Assembly: GCA_045591175.1 (NCBI GenBank)
Contig: JAZNSI010000043.1
Location: forward strand, 9,226 to 73,225
Direction: 5' to 3'
DNA from: UBA11524 sp045591175
GTDB taxonomy: Bacteria > Bacillota > Clostridia > Christensenellales > Aristaeellaceae
Length of the DNA stretch: 64,000 bases
Every line of letters begins with the position of its first letter. Positions within the stretch are counted from its first letter, which is position 1. Below, one piece after another: positions 7,799 to 14,839 of this stretch. Both the position numbers and the translations under genes were made by a program. The notes under the pieces were generated by a model, which did not search any database, had not been told where the DNA came from, and worked only from the letters and a program-made list of their open reading frames with translations.

Positions 7799-8449
7799 AT
7801 GATCTTCACCTGCATCGGCCATGCCAAGTTCCTCATTGAGCTGGAAAACGGCCTGCGTATCGTCACCGATCCCTACGACGCCACTTGCGGTTATCCGGTC
7901 ACGTCCGTCAAAGCGGATGTGGTGCTGGTCTCCCACGGCCATCACGACCACAGCGCGGTGGATACCATTCCCGGTGCGCCCCGCGTGATTGACGCGTCCG
8001 GCGAATATGATCTGGGCGATGGTGCGAGCGTCATCGCGGTGGAGGCCTTCCACGACGACGCGAAGGGTACGAAGCGCGGCAGGACGCTGCTGTTCTCCAT
8101 CCGTGCAGAGGGCCTGAACGCCCTTCATCTGGGCGATCTGGGACACATCCCCACCGCCGCGCAGGCCGAAGCGCTGGGCGCTGCCGACGTATTGATGGTC
8201 CCGGTGGGAGGCTTCTTCACCATCGACGCAGCCCAGGCAAAGGCGACGGCCGAGCTTCTGCAGGCGCGCGTCATCCTGCCCATGCATTACAAAACCTGCG
8301 TCAACGAGGATTGGCCCATTGCCCCGGTAACGGAATTCACCAGGCTGTTTGATACCCCTGCCGAAGAGATCGGCCTGCTCCGCGTGGCAAAGGGTGACCT
8401 GATGTGTCAGCCGGAGATCGCGGTGCTGACGCCCCAAAGCCTGAAATAA
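7799..8449 (+). CDS. Metal-dependent hydrolase, MBL fold (UPF0173/YtkL-like)
   Basis: 216 residues from ATG at 7799 after GAGGAGG. The metallo-beta-lactamase superfamily motifs are present: VVLVSHGHHDHSAVDTI (HxHxDH near residues 43-48), AVEAFHDDAKG near residue 85, LHLGDLGHIPT near residue 111 and ILPMHYKT near residue 164. This order (an early GHAKFLIE strand, then HGHHDH) matches the UPF0173 group. The substrate is unknown. Third gene of the DUF1934 operon. Confidence 0.87.
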   Translation: MIFTCIGHAKFLIELENGLRIVTDPYDATCGYPVTSVKADVVLVSHGHHDHSAVDTIPGAPRVIDASGEYDLGDGASVIAVEAFHDDAKGTKRGRTLLFSIRAEGLNALHLGDLGHIPTAAQAEALGAADVLMVPVGGFFTIDAAQAKATAELLQARVILPMHYKTCVNEDWPIAPVTEFTRLFDTPAEEIGLLRVAKGDLMCQPEIAVLTPQSLK

Positions 8450-8479
8450 CTGCGTTCAAACGACAAAGGAGGAATCTCC

Positions 8480-8965
8480 ATGGGGAAGAAAGTTGGTAAG
8501 CTCATCAAAGCTGCACGTACAGGTGCGGACATGACGCAGGAGCAGCTGGCACGGCGCATCAGCGGCCTGTCTGCCAGCGACATCAGCCTCGCCGAGCGCG
8601 GCGAAAAGGATCTCACCCAGGCACAGCTGAAGAAGATCGCCACCATCACCGGCGTGACCCAGGCCAGCCTGATCGACGCGGCCAAGGCGGAGAGCGGCTC
8701 AGCCAAAAAGAACACGACTGCCAAGAAGACCGCGACTGCAAAAACACCTGCCAGCGCCAACAGCACCATGAAGGTGACTGCCACCGAGCGCAAGCTGGTG
8801 GAGGCCTACCGCCAGGCGGATTCGGATGCGAAGAAGCGCGCCCTGAACATCCTCAAGGGCAAGGAGGAGGGCTTCCTGGGCGGACTGCTGGGCGGCGCGG
8901 ACGTGTCCGACAAGGTGGAGGACGTGATCGGCGACGTGCTGGGAAATCTGCTGGGCAATAAGTGA
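8480..8965 (+). CDS. XRE-family helix-turn-helix protein with a charged linker and Gly-rich tail
   Basis: 161 residues from ATG at 8480 after AAAGGAGG. Residues 1-65 form an XRE-type DNA-binding domain (IKAARTGADMTQEQLARRI, then ASDISLAERGEKDL, then KKIATITGV). Residues 75-95 are a Lys/Thr/Ala-rich linker, and residues 97-120 are a helix (ATERKLVEAYRQADSDAKKRA) of the kind seen at the end of other XRE regulators. The C-terminus is Gly/Leu-rich (FLGGLLGGADVSDK, DVLGNLLGNK). The targets are unknown; there is no adjacent phage or toxin gene. It ends at a strong terminator. Confidence 0.82.
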   Translation: MGKKVGKLIKAARTGADMTQEQLARRISGLSASDISLAERGEKDLTQAQLKKIATITGVTQASLIDAAKAESGSAKKNTTAKKTATAKTPASANSTMKVTATERKLVEAYRQADSDAKKRALNILKGKEEGFLGGLLGGADVSDKVEDVIGDVLGNLLGNK

Positions 8966-8975
8966 TATAAGTATA

Positions 8976-9013
8976 ACTGCCGGCGGCACTACTACGGTCC
9001 GCCGGCAGTTTTT
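8976..9013 (+). terminator. Intrinsic terminator after the XRE gene
   Basis: ACTGCCGGCGG / CCGCCGGCAGT stem of 11 bp with a 12-nt loop, followed by a T-tract. Confidence 0.9.
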
Positions 9014-9045
9014 CAAAGAAATCTGAAAATTTTTCATTTCCCCCC

Positions 9046-9074
9046 TTGACACTTTGCCGTACCTGTGATAATAT
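9046..9074 (+). promoter_or_regulatory. Promoter for tRNA-Val
   Basis: Consensus -35 TTGACA, 17 nt, TAATAT; GATAAT two bases earlier is an alternative -10. Confidence 0.65.
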
Positions 9075-9116
9075 ATACAACGTTGACGGCGCAACTGCCC
9101 GAAACAAACCGAATAT

Positions 9117-9190
9117 GGGATTATAGCTCAGTTGGTTAGAGCGCCACGTTGACATCGTGGAGGTCATAGGTTCGAGCCCTACTAATCCCA
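9117..9190 (+). tRNA. tRNA-Val (anticodon GAC)
   Basis: A 74-nt cloverleaf: acceptor stem GGGATTA/TAATCCC with discriminator A, D-arm GCTC..GAGC, anticodon stem CCACG/CGTGG with loop TTGACAT, giving anticodon GAC (valine), and TTCGAGC in the T-loop. The first T-stem pair is an A-C mismatch. CCA is not encoded. Confidence 0.95.
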
Positions 9191-9194
9191 CTTG

Positions 9195-9234
9195 AAGCCG
9201 CAAGCCTTGCAAATGCTGAGCTTGCGGTTTTTTG
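9195..9234 (+). terminator. Terminator after tRNA-Val
   Basis: AAGCCGCAAGC / GCTTGCGG hairpin followed by TTTTTT. Confidence 0.85.
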
Positions 9235-9614
9235 TTGCGTATGATGCATTGCCTGAAAGGAAAACGTTGAAAAATGCAGGCACGGAGTTGCGTACACAGC
9301 GCAAAGCCAGCTGTGTCAAGGCGGTGCGACGTTTTGTTGGTGCAGAGCATTGGCGTTTCAATTAGTGCTCCCAACAAAGACCAAACACAGCAGCATCACG
9401 TATGGTATCGATCAATTCACAGCGCTGTTGAGTGTTATGGGCGAGGCTGCGACTTCCAGCGTGATGATTGTGTTATCTGAATAGGATAGTTCCAGCAAAC
9501 TGGAAATGTTCTTATTTGCCTGGGCATCGATGTGCTCATGCAGTGCCATTTCACTCATGTTAAGCTGTGAAGTAAATGATCGATTTGGGAAGGCGGGGTG
9601 TTTCGCCGTACCGA
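9235..9614. other. Gene-poor 380-nt stretch
   Basis: Nothing convincing is coded here. Base composition is lower in GC than the neighbours. A 68-codon open frame on the minus strand (9412-9618) has no ribosome site and no recognised motif. The stretch may be a decayed gene or insertion remnant next to the tRNA, but no repeats or transposase fragments were seen. Confidence 0.4.
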
Positions 9615-10258
9615 TCACTGTGGAGCAGGCGTGTGCAGGGTGAGTTCGATTTCCTCCGGGCTGGTCGATGTGCTCGCAGGATACTGAAGCAGCTCGTTGA
9701 TGAGGGCATCCATATCGTCACCGAAGCGGGTCAGGAGCTGCTGTGCGGCAAGCTCCTCGGGGGAGACTGTTTTGATCCATAGCACGACCCAGACGTTCCG
9801 CCATCCGTCAAAGCAGGTGTACATCAGCAGATCGGACTGACCGATGACGCTGTTGCCCTGCCAGTCTGTGATGCCGCCACCGGTGTTGTGGCCCTTGAAG
9901 ATCGCTGTGCACTCGTAGTAAGCGGTGCTGCCATCCGCCGCGACGACGCATGCCGTGGAGCCAGCCTTGACTTTGCCAGGTCGCGGAAGGCCTGCGTGCA
10001 GTGGTCAGCGATGATCATATGCCCGCGGGCGCCGTCGAGGTCAAAATAGGCTGCGGAATCCACCCGATCCACCGTTTCCTGGCTGAGGGTGCGGTACAGC
10101 GCCACGTCGACGCCAATGGATTCCACATACAGCCGTCCGGCAAAGGGCGCGTCTGTGCCGAAAAGATGAGCAGATACGGCTTCCGATGGCGGATCAGCCG
10201 CAAAAGCGGGGGATACAGGCAGCGTCAGCATGAGGACGATGAGCAGTGCCAGCAGCAT
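9615..10258 (-). pseudogene. Sortase-like secreted protein, disrupted by a 1-nt frameshift
   Basis: The minus strand from ATG at 10258 (AGGAGG upstream) encodes a signal peptide (LLALLIVLMLTLPVSPAFAA) and the first half of a sortase-like domain: RLYVESIGVDVALYR, then GHMIIADH with the candidate catalytic His. At the short T-run 9972-9974 the frame is lost. In the -1 frame the protein continues as VKAGSTACVVAADGS, ITDWQGNSVIG and LLMYTC followed by WRNVWVVLW, giving the candidate Cys and Arg, and runs to a stop at 9615. The whole span is 644 nt, one base short of an intact frame. It could be a true pseudogene, a sequencing error, or less likely programmed frameshifting. Confidence 0.65.
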
Positions 10259-10371
10259 GGGGACGACCTCCTGTTGATCAGGTGTGCTCCCTGGCGGGGA
10301 AGGCAGTACTCATCAATGCTGACGGCGAGAAAAGGTGCAGATGTAACAAATCTTAAATCTTGCGCAGTCGG

Positions 10372-10400
10372 TTGACATCGTTTGGGGATTCCGATATAAT
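10372..10400 (+). promoter_or_regulatory. Consensus sigma-A promoter for the phosphodiester glycosidase gene
   Basis: A perfect TTGACA, 17 nt, TATAAT. Confidence 0.9.
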
Positions 10401-10439
10401 ATTTAAGATGAATATGTCACGAAAGGTGCTGACTATATC

Positions 10440-11306
10440 TTGCGTTTTATGAAAGCTGTGCTGGTGTGGCTGACGCTGCTCGCGCTTTGTGTTCCGGCGG
10501 TGCTGGCAGAGGAGGTTCCGACGCTCCCGGTGGACTTTACCCCCGGCAAGCCGGTCAACCAGGCCAATTATATCAGTGAGACTGAATATCGGGACCCGAC
10601 GCTGCATGTGGTGATCGAAAGCGGCCGCAAGGACAATTGCGATTATTGGCTGGCCAGGATCAAGATCGGCCATGCATCTCAGCTGCGTACGGCGGCAGCG
10701 GCGACCTTCGAGGTGGAATACGCCGTCAAGGGCCAGTACATCGCCAAGCGTCAGAACGCCGTGCTCGCCATTGATGGCGACTACTTCTCCTACTATCCCT
10801 ACGGCATCGTGATGAGACAGGGCGTGCTCTACCGCGACAAGCTACGCAAGGAGCGCGACGTGCTGGCCATTGATGAAGATGGTGACTTCCACATCTTCCT
10901 GGTGCCGGACAAGGGTGAGGTACCCGCTGTCTACAAGGGCAAAAAGCTGATCGACGCCTTCCACTTTGGCCCCGCGCTGGTGGTGGACGGTGAGATCGGC
11001 AGCCTGGACGCCAGCTACTGGCTGGCTCCGGAATCCAAGCGGCAGCGTATGTGCATTGCCCAGACCGGTCCGCTGGAGTACATGGCCCTGTGCTGTGCCG
11101 GTCCGCTGCGTGGTTCGGAAGGCATGGATCTGCTGCAGTTTGCCCAGCTGGCCAAGGAGCTTGGCGCAGTGACCGCTTATAACCTGGACGGCGGCGACTC
11201 CACCATGCTCATCTTCAATAACGAAAAGGTCAACGATAAGGAAAACCAGAATACCCGCGACATCAGCGACATCATCTATTTTGCCTCTGCTTGGGACGGC
11301 AAGTAA
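10440..11306 (+). CDS. Secreted phosphodiester glycosidase family protein (NAGPA domain)
   Basis: 288 residues. A signal peptide (VLVWLTLLALCVPAVLA) is followed by a NAGPA-type domain, the family of the mammalian uncovering enzyme that cleaves sugar phosphodiesters, found in bacterial envelope and exopolysaccharide loci. Motifs: VLAIDGDYFSYYPYGIVMRQG near residue 105 and the C-terminal AVTAYNLDGGDSTMLIFN near residue 245 (NLDGGGS-type motif). A TTG start at 10440 is spaced 11 nt from AAAGGTG; the ATG three codons later is 20 nt away, so TTG is preferred. It heads an operon with the Lgt-like gene. Confidence 0.85.
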   Translation: MRFMKAVLVWLTLLALCVPAVLAEEVPTLPVDFTPGKPVNQANYISETEYRDPTLHVVIESGRKDNCDYWLARIKIGHASQLRTAAAATFEVEYAVKGQYIAKRQNAVLAIDGDYFSYYPYGIVMRQGVLYRDKLRKERDVLAIDEDGDFHIFLVPDKGEVPAVYKGKKLIDAFHFGPALVVDGEIGSLDASYWLAPESKRQRMCIAQTGPLEYMALCCAGPLRGSEGMDLLQFAQLAKELGAVTAYNLDGGDSTMLIFNNEKVNDKENQNTRDISDIIYFASAWDGK

Positions 11307-11318
11307 GGAAGATTGCAA

Positions 11319-12260
11319 ATGAAGACGACCTACATTCTGGCTCTTGCGATCGGCGCGGTTCTCTGCGCCGGTTTCTTTGCATGGAAGCTTCGCCGCTGCG
11401 GCGTGAAGCCCATGACTGCACTGATCGCCCTGCCTCTTTCAGCCGTGCTGGGGGTAGTTCTGGCGCGCATCAGCTATTTCCTGCTGGAGTACCGCGACAT
11501 CACTGTACGCTACGACGGCCTGGGCGGATTGCTGTCCACCAAGCCGGAGGAATTCTGCTTCCTGGGTGGCTGTGCAGGCGTGGTGCTGGCCATCCTGCTG
11601 ACGGCGAAGATCACCGGGCAGAAGGGGAGCACCCTGCTGGACGCCTTTGCGCCCTGTGGTGCGCTGATGGTTGCCATTGCCCGCGCCAGCGAGGGCCTGC
11701 TGGATCCTCTGGCCATGATCGGCATGGGCGGCGTGGTGGAGAATGAAGCGCTGCAGTTCTTCCCGCTGGCGGTGAAGGTGGAGGCCTACGGCATGGTTCT
11801 CAACGTTGCCTATGCGGTGTTCATGCTGGAGGCTGTGCTGGCGCTCCTGTGCGCTGCGGCGTCCTTTGTGATCAGCCATCGCGGCAGTTTTGCGCCCGGT
11901 CGGGTCTTTCTGCATACCGCCTTCTTCCTCGCGCTGCCTCAAATTTTCACCGAGCAGATCCTGGGCAAGTACATGGCCTGGGGCTTTGTCCGCATTGAGC
12001 AGCTACTGTGCGCGCTGATCGTCTTTGCGATCACGTTGTACCCCTGCATCCGCAGTCGGAAGCTCACAGGCTACCTGCCGGCGTTGGGCTGCCTGTTGTG
12101 TGCGGCGGTGCTGATCTGGATGGAGTTCACGCTGGACAACAAGCTCCTCTTCGGCATCGATATCCCTACGATGGGCTGCTACGCGATCATGATCGCGGCG
12201 CTGGGCTGCATGGCAGGGCTCTCGCTGCTGGCATACCGCAGGCTCAACAAAGCTGAATAA
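11319..12260 (+). CDS. Multispanning membrane protein, divergent Lgt (prolipoprotein diacylglyceryl transferase) family
   Basis: 313 residues with about seven to eight hydrophobic segments. Layout and several motifs match Lgt, which moves diacylglycerol onto the lipobox Cys: SAVLGVVLARISYFLLEY near residue 50 and GGCAGVVLAILLTAK near residue 85, then ALMVAIARASEGLLDP near residue 125. The last block is where Lgt has its GRxGNFxNxE signature; here the Asn residues are missing, so activity is doubtful. It follows the glycosidase gene by 12 nt and ends at a shared terminator. Family call moderate, function uncertain. Confidence 0.6.
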   Translation: MKTTYILALAIGAVLCAGFFAWKLRRCGVKPMTALIALPLSAVLGVVLARISYFLLEYRDITVRYDGLGGLLSTKPEEFCFLGGCAGVVLAILLTAKITGQKGSTLLDAFAPCGALMVAIARASEGLLDPLAMIGMGGVVENEALQFFPLAVKVEAYGMVLNVAYAVFMLEAVLALLCAAASFVISHRGSFAPGRVFLHTAFFLALPQIFTEQILGKYMAWGFVRIEQLLCALIVFAITLYPCIRSRKLTGYLPALGCLLCAAVLIWMEFTLDNKLLFGIDIPTMGCYAIMIAALGCMAGLSLLAYRRLNKAE

Positions 12261-12262
12261 GA

Positions 12263-12304
12263 AAAACCGCAGGCCAGGCGCATTTGCCGGACCTGCGGTT
12301 TTTA
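12263..12304. terminator. Bidirectional terminator
   Basis: AAAACCGCAGG / CCTGCGGTTTT hairpin between convergent genes, with A-tract and T-tract on either side. Confidence 0.85.
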
Positions 12305-12308
12305 TGCC

Positions 12309-13238
12309 TTAGTTGAGGTTGATGCCGTCGGGGTACTTCTGCTTGATCTCCTGGCCGCGGGAGAAGGGGATGTACTCGCCGTACTTGAACATGTGGAAGA
12401 TAACGTAGTAGCGGTCATGCTCGCGCCAGCCACCCAGGGTGGAGTAGGAAGTGGAATCCACATGGCAGTTGGGAAGGTTCTCCTTGAGAGCCTTGACGAC
12501 CTCCTTGTCCACCGGGTACTGATCCGACCAGTTGTTGCTGTTGAAGAGCCACAGCCTTTCCAGCTTGTCCAGCCCGTGCAGGGGTGTCCAGTCCTTGATG
12601 CGGTTGAAGCAGATGTTCAGGTCGATCAGGTTGGTGCAGTTGGCCAGGCAGGAGATGTCGTTGATGTCATTCTTGAACAGCTCCAGGTATTCCAGCTGGG
12701 TCAGGCTGCCAACGGGGGTGATGTCCTTCAGCTCAATGTTGCAGGCGAGGATCAGCACCTTCAAATTGGGCAGGTCGTAGAGGAAGGAAAGATCCCGCAC
12801 AGCGTTGTGGCCGATATCCAGCGCAACCAGGTTCTTGCAGTACTTGAGGTACTTGAACTGCTTCTCGGAGTGCATGGTGGAACGGTTGTTGTGCAGGGTG
12901 GAGAAGGCGGTGGCATCCGTGCGGACCCAGTGATCGCCGATGCGCATCGTCCAGCCGAACTCGATATCCGGGAAGGCTTCTGCCAGCCGGTCAATGTCCT
13001 TGGTGTAGATGTTGGTGTTGAACATGTCCACCTTTTTGACATTGGGGAGCTTGCGCAGGAAGGCCACGAAGGCGTCCATGTCTGTAACACGGACTTTATC
13101 CATGTTGATGTACTCCACGTCCGCGTCGCAGGTGAACTTGCCAAGATAGCTTACTTTCTGGGGCGCGTCCTCGCCGTAAACCAGGCCTGTCACAAGCAGG
13201 CTGAGCAGCAGGAGCATTGCGATGATCGACTTTTTCAT
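12309..13238 (-). CDS. Secreted leucine-rich-repeat protein
   Basis: About 309 residues. The signal peptide (KKSIIAMLLLLSLLVTGLVYG) is followed by an LRR solenoid made of LxxLxLxxN-type units: KNLVALDIGHNAVRDL, PNLKVLILACN, TQLEYLELFKNDINDI, TNLIDLNICFNRIKD and DKLERLWLFN (residues about 135-250). The C-terminus is not repeat-like. LRR proteins of this type act in binding other molecules at the cell surface. Two adjacent ATGs (13241 and 13238) follow AGGAGG; the second is better spaced (7 nt). It directly follows CapA, whose stop overlaps the first ATG, so the two form an operon. Confidence 0.8.
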   Translation of the reverse strand: MKKSIIAMLLLLSLLVTGLVYGEDAPQKVSYLGKFTCDADVEYINMDKVRVTDMDAFVAFLRKLPNVKKVDMFNTNIYTKDIDRLAEAFPDIEFGWTMRIGDHWVRTDATAFSTLHNNRSTMHSEKQFKYLKYCKNLVALDIGHNAVRDLSFLYDLPNLKVLILACNIELKDITPVGSLTQLEYLELFKNDINDISCLANCTNLIDLNICFNRIKDWTPLHGLDKLERLWLFNSNNWSDQYPVDKEVVKALKENLPNCHVDSTSYSTLGGWREHDRYYVIFHMFKYGEYIPFSRGQEIKQKYPDGINLN

Positions 13239-13240
13239 CA

Positions 13241-14290
13241 TTATTCCTCCTCATATTGGGGCTGAGCCGGGATGAAGTCCTGCATAGCGCCGACTCCTTC
13301 CACATAAGGGTTAAGTGTGAACCTGGTGTCATGCTGGATCTGTGCCATGACCGTTTCCGCATCCGCTCCGGTGGCAAGCACAGGCTGGTAGTTGTTGTTC
13401 TCCTTGTTGCCCGAGGGCAGGGCAGGGATGATATTCAGCTGATGCCCCAGATACTCGCCCTCTTCCGAGAAGGACAATGTGAACTGGAACATGGCTGTGT
13501 AGGGAGCCCGTACCGTGGCATTGCCGCCAAAGACGAAATTGCCGATGGAGTAGCAGATGCTTTTGCCGTCCCGAACCTCCACACCCTGCAGCACATGGGG
13601 ATGATGCCCCACGATGATGTCCACGCCGTAATCCAGCACCGCATGGGCAAATTGCTCCTGGATGCGCAGATGGCGTGCCCGGTATTCTTCGCCGCCGTGC
13701 ATCACACAGATGACCACATCGCAGCCTGCATCACGCAGGCTCTGCACCTGTCCTTTGAGCAGATTGCGATGCCGGTAATACCAGTAGCTGATCTCCATGC
13801 TGACGAAGCCGATCCTGATATCGCCCTTTTCCCAGATCCAGGTTTGTTCCCGGGCTTCAAAGGTGCCGAACCAGGGCAGGGAAGCGGTATCCAGGGCGTC
13901 CACCGTATGGGTGACGCCGTCGTAGCCGTAATCCATGATGTGGTTGTTGGCGACGCTGACAGCTTCCACGCTCGACCCGGTGAGCACCTGCACGTAATCC
14001 TTGTTGCCGCGGAAATTGTAGGTTTTCTCCACCGCAGCGCTTTCATAATTGATGAAGCAGCCTTCCAGGTTGGCGATGGTTAGGTCGTCCTGGCTGATAA
14101 TGGGCTGAACCTTCTCCAGGAAGTAATCGTACCCATGCTGCCGGAGGTATCCGTCAAAGGAGTAGTCGAATTCCTTCAGCCTGTCCTCGCCGCCGATGGT
14201 GCAGTCGCCGAGGAAGGTGATGGTGATCGTCTCCTCTGCCAGGGCTGTCAGTGGCAGCAGCAGGAGCAATATCAACAGCAATCTACGCAT
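13241..14290 (-). CDS. CapA family protein (poly-gamma-glutamate/capsule type)
   Basis: 349 residues. A signal peptide (RLLLILLLLLPLTALA) precedes a CapA/PgsA-type metallophosphatase-like domain: ITFLGDCTIGG near residue 25, LTIANLEGCF near 72, VSVANNHIMDYG near 110, VICVMHGGEEY near 197 and IIVGHHPHVLQGVEV near 227. These His, Asn and Asp residues match the metal site of the family. CapA works in polyglutamate capsule assembly, but the pgsB/C partners are absent here, so the role may be different. The gene is cotranscribed with the LRR gene. Confidence 0.87.
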   Translation of the reverse strand: MRRLLLILLLLLPLTALAEETITITFLGDCTIGGEDRLKEFDYSFDGYLRQHGYDYFLEKVQPIISQDDLTIANLEGCFINYESAAVEKTYNFRGNKDYVQVLTGSSVEAVSVANNHIMDYGYDGVTHTVDALDTASLPWFGTFEAREQTWIWEKGDIRIGFVSMEISYWYYRHRNLLKGQVQSLRDAGCDVVICVMHGGEEYRARHLRIQEQFAHAVLDYGVDIIVGHHPHVLQGVEVRDGKSICYSIGNFVFGGNATVRAPYTAMFQFTLSFSEEGEYLGHQLNIIPALPSGNKENNNYQPVLATGADAETVMAQIQHDTRFTLNPYVEGVGAMQDFIPAQPQYEEE

Positions 14291-14435
14291 GATGTCCGCC
14301 TTTCCGATAATAAATCATTATACGCCTGAGTGCTGCGATTTGTCAAGTATGGTAGGAATGAGCCGCATTTAACACTTATGACCTTAAAAGAATTAGACAA
14401 AACTCACATTTTGTGAAAAAACTGCCGAAAAGCCC

Positions 14436-14464
14436 TTGACAAACCCGGTTTGCGGTGCTATGAT
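14436..14464 (+). promoter_or_regulatory. Promoter for feoA
   Basis: TTGACA, 17 nt, TATGAT with an extended -10 TGC. Confidence 0.85.
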
Positions 14465-14473
14465 AACTCCGGC

Positions 14474-14489
14474 GTTAGATAAACCTAAC
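14474..14489 (+). promoter_or_regulatory. Inverted repeat GTTAG-N6-CTAAC at the feoA transcription start
   Basis: A perfect 5-bp dyad with a 6-nt spacer, 10-25 nt downstream of the -10 box, where a repressor would block transcription. The same dyad and spacing recur at 14776-14791. The half-site resembles the TTAGG/CCTAA of DtxR-family iron regulators; the regulator itself is not in the window. Confidence 0.6.
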
Positions 14490-14519
14490 TGCCCGAGATT
14501 CTGCGATGGAGGGATGAAC

Positions 14520-14732
14520 ATGACCCTGTGGGAAGCCGAAACCGGCAAGGAATACATCATCCGTTCGATCGTGACCGATGACGAGGAATTGAACCAGTTC
14601 CTCTTCTCCCTGGGCTGCTACTCAGGAGAGCCGATCACCGTGGTCAGCCGCAAGAGGCGCAGCTGCACCATTGCGGTGAAGGATGCACGATATTCCATTG
14701 ACGATCAGCTGGCCGCGGCCATTGAGGTGTAA
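14520..14732 (+). CDS. feoA: FeoA family ferrous iron transport protein
   Basis: 70 residues, an SH3-like FeoA domain: EYIIRSIVTDDEELNQFLFSLGCYSGEPITVVSRKRR then a basic strand and YSIDDQLAAAIEV. FeoA is a small cytosolic protein that assists FeoB in ferrous iron uptake. The ATG at 14520 has GGAGGG 7 nt upstream; the ATG at 14514 is too close. It is the first gene of a feoA-feoB-Cys-rich protein set under the predicted iron operator. Confidence 0.9.
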   Translation: MTLWEAETGKEYIIRSIVTDDEELNQFLFSLGCYSGEPITVVSRKRRSCTIAVKDARYSIDDQLAAAIEV

Positions 14733-14775
14733 TGCCTCGGGAAGGGGATCAGGCTGATCTTCTTTCGGGGGATGG

Positions 14776-14791
14776 GTTAGCCGCCCCTAAC
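14776..14791 (+). promoter_or_regulatory. Second GTTAG-N6-CTAAC inverted repeat, upstream of feoB
   Basis: Identical half-sites and identical 6-nt spacer to 14474-14489, in the 107-nt gap between feoA and feoB. No clear -10/-35 pair accompanies it. Confidence 0.55.
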
Positions 14792-14839
14792 TACAACTGC
14801 GTTTCCATGAACCTGTATATAGATCAAGGAGGAATCCCC

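Noticed and set aside
9412..9618. 68-codon open frame on the minus strand
   Set aside because: No ribosome-binding site, no known motif, and it overlaps the end of the sortase-like gene; most likely chance.
14391..14435. NiCo/czcD-type riboswitch before feoA
   Set aside because: The conserved four-way-junction pattern is not visible; a protein operator explains the inverted repeat better.
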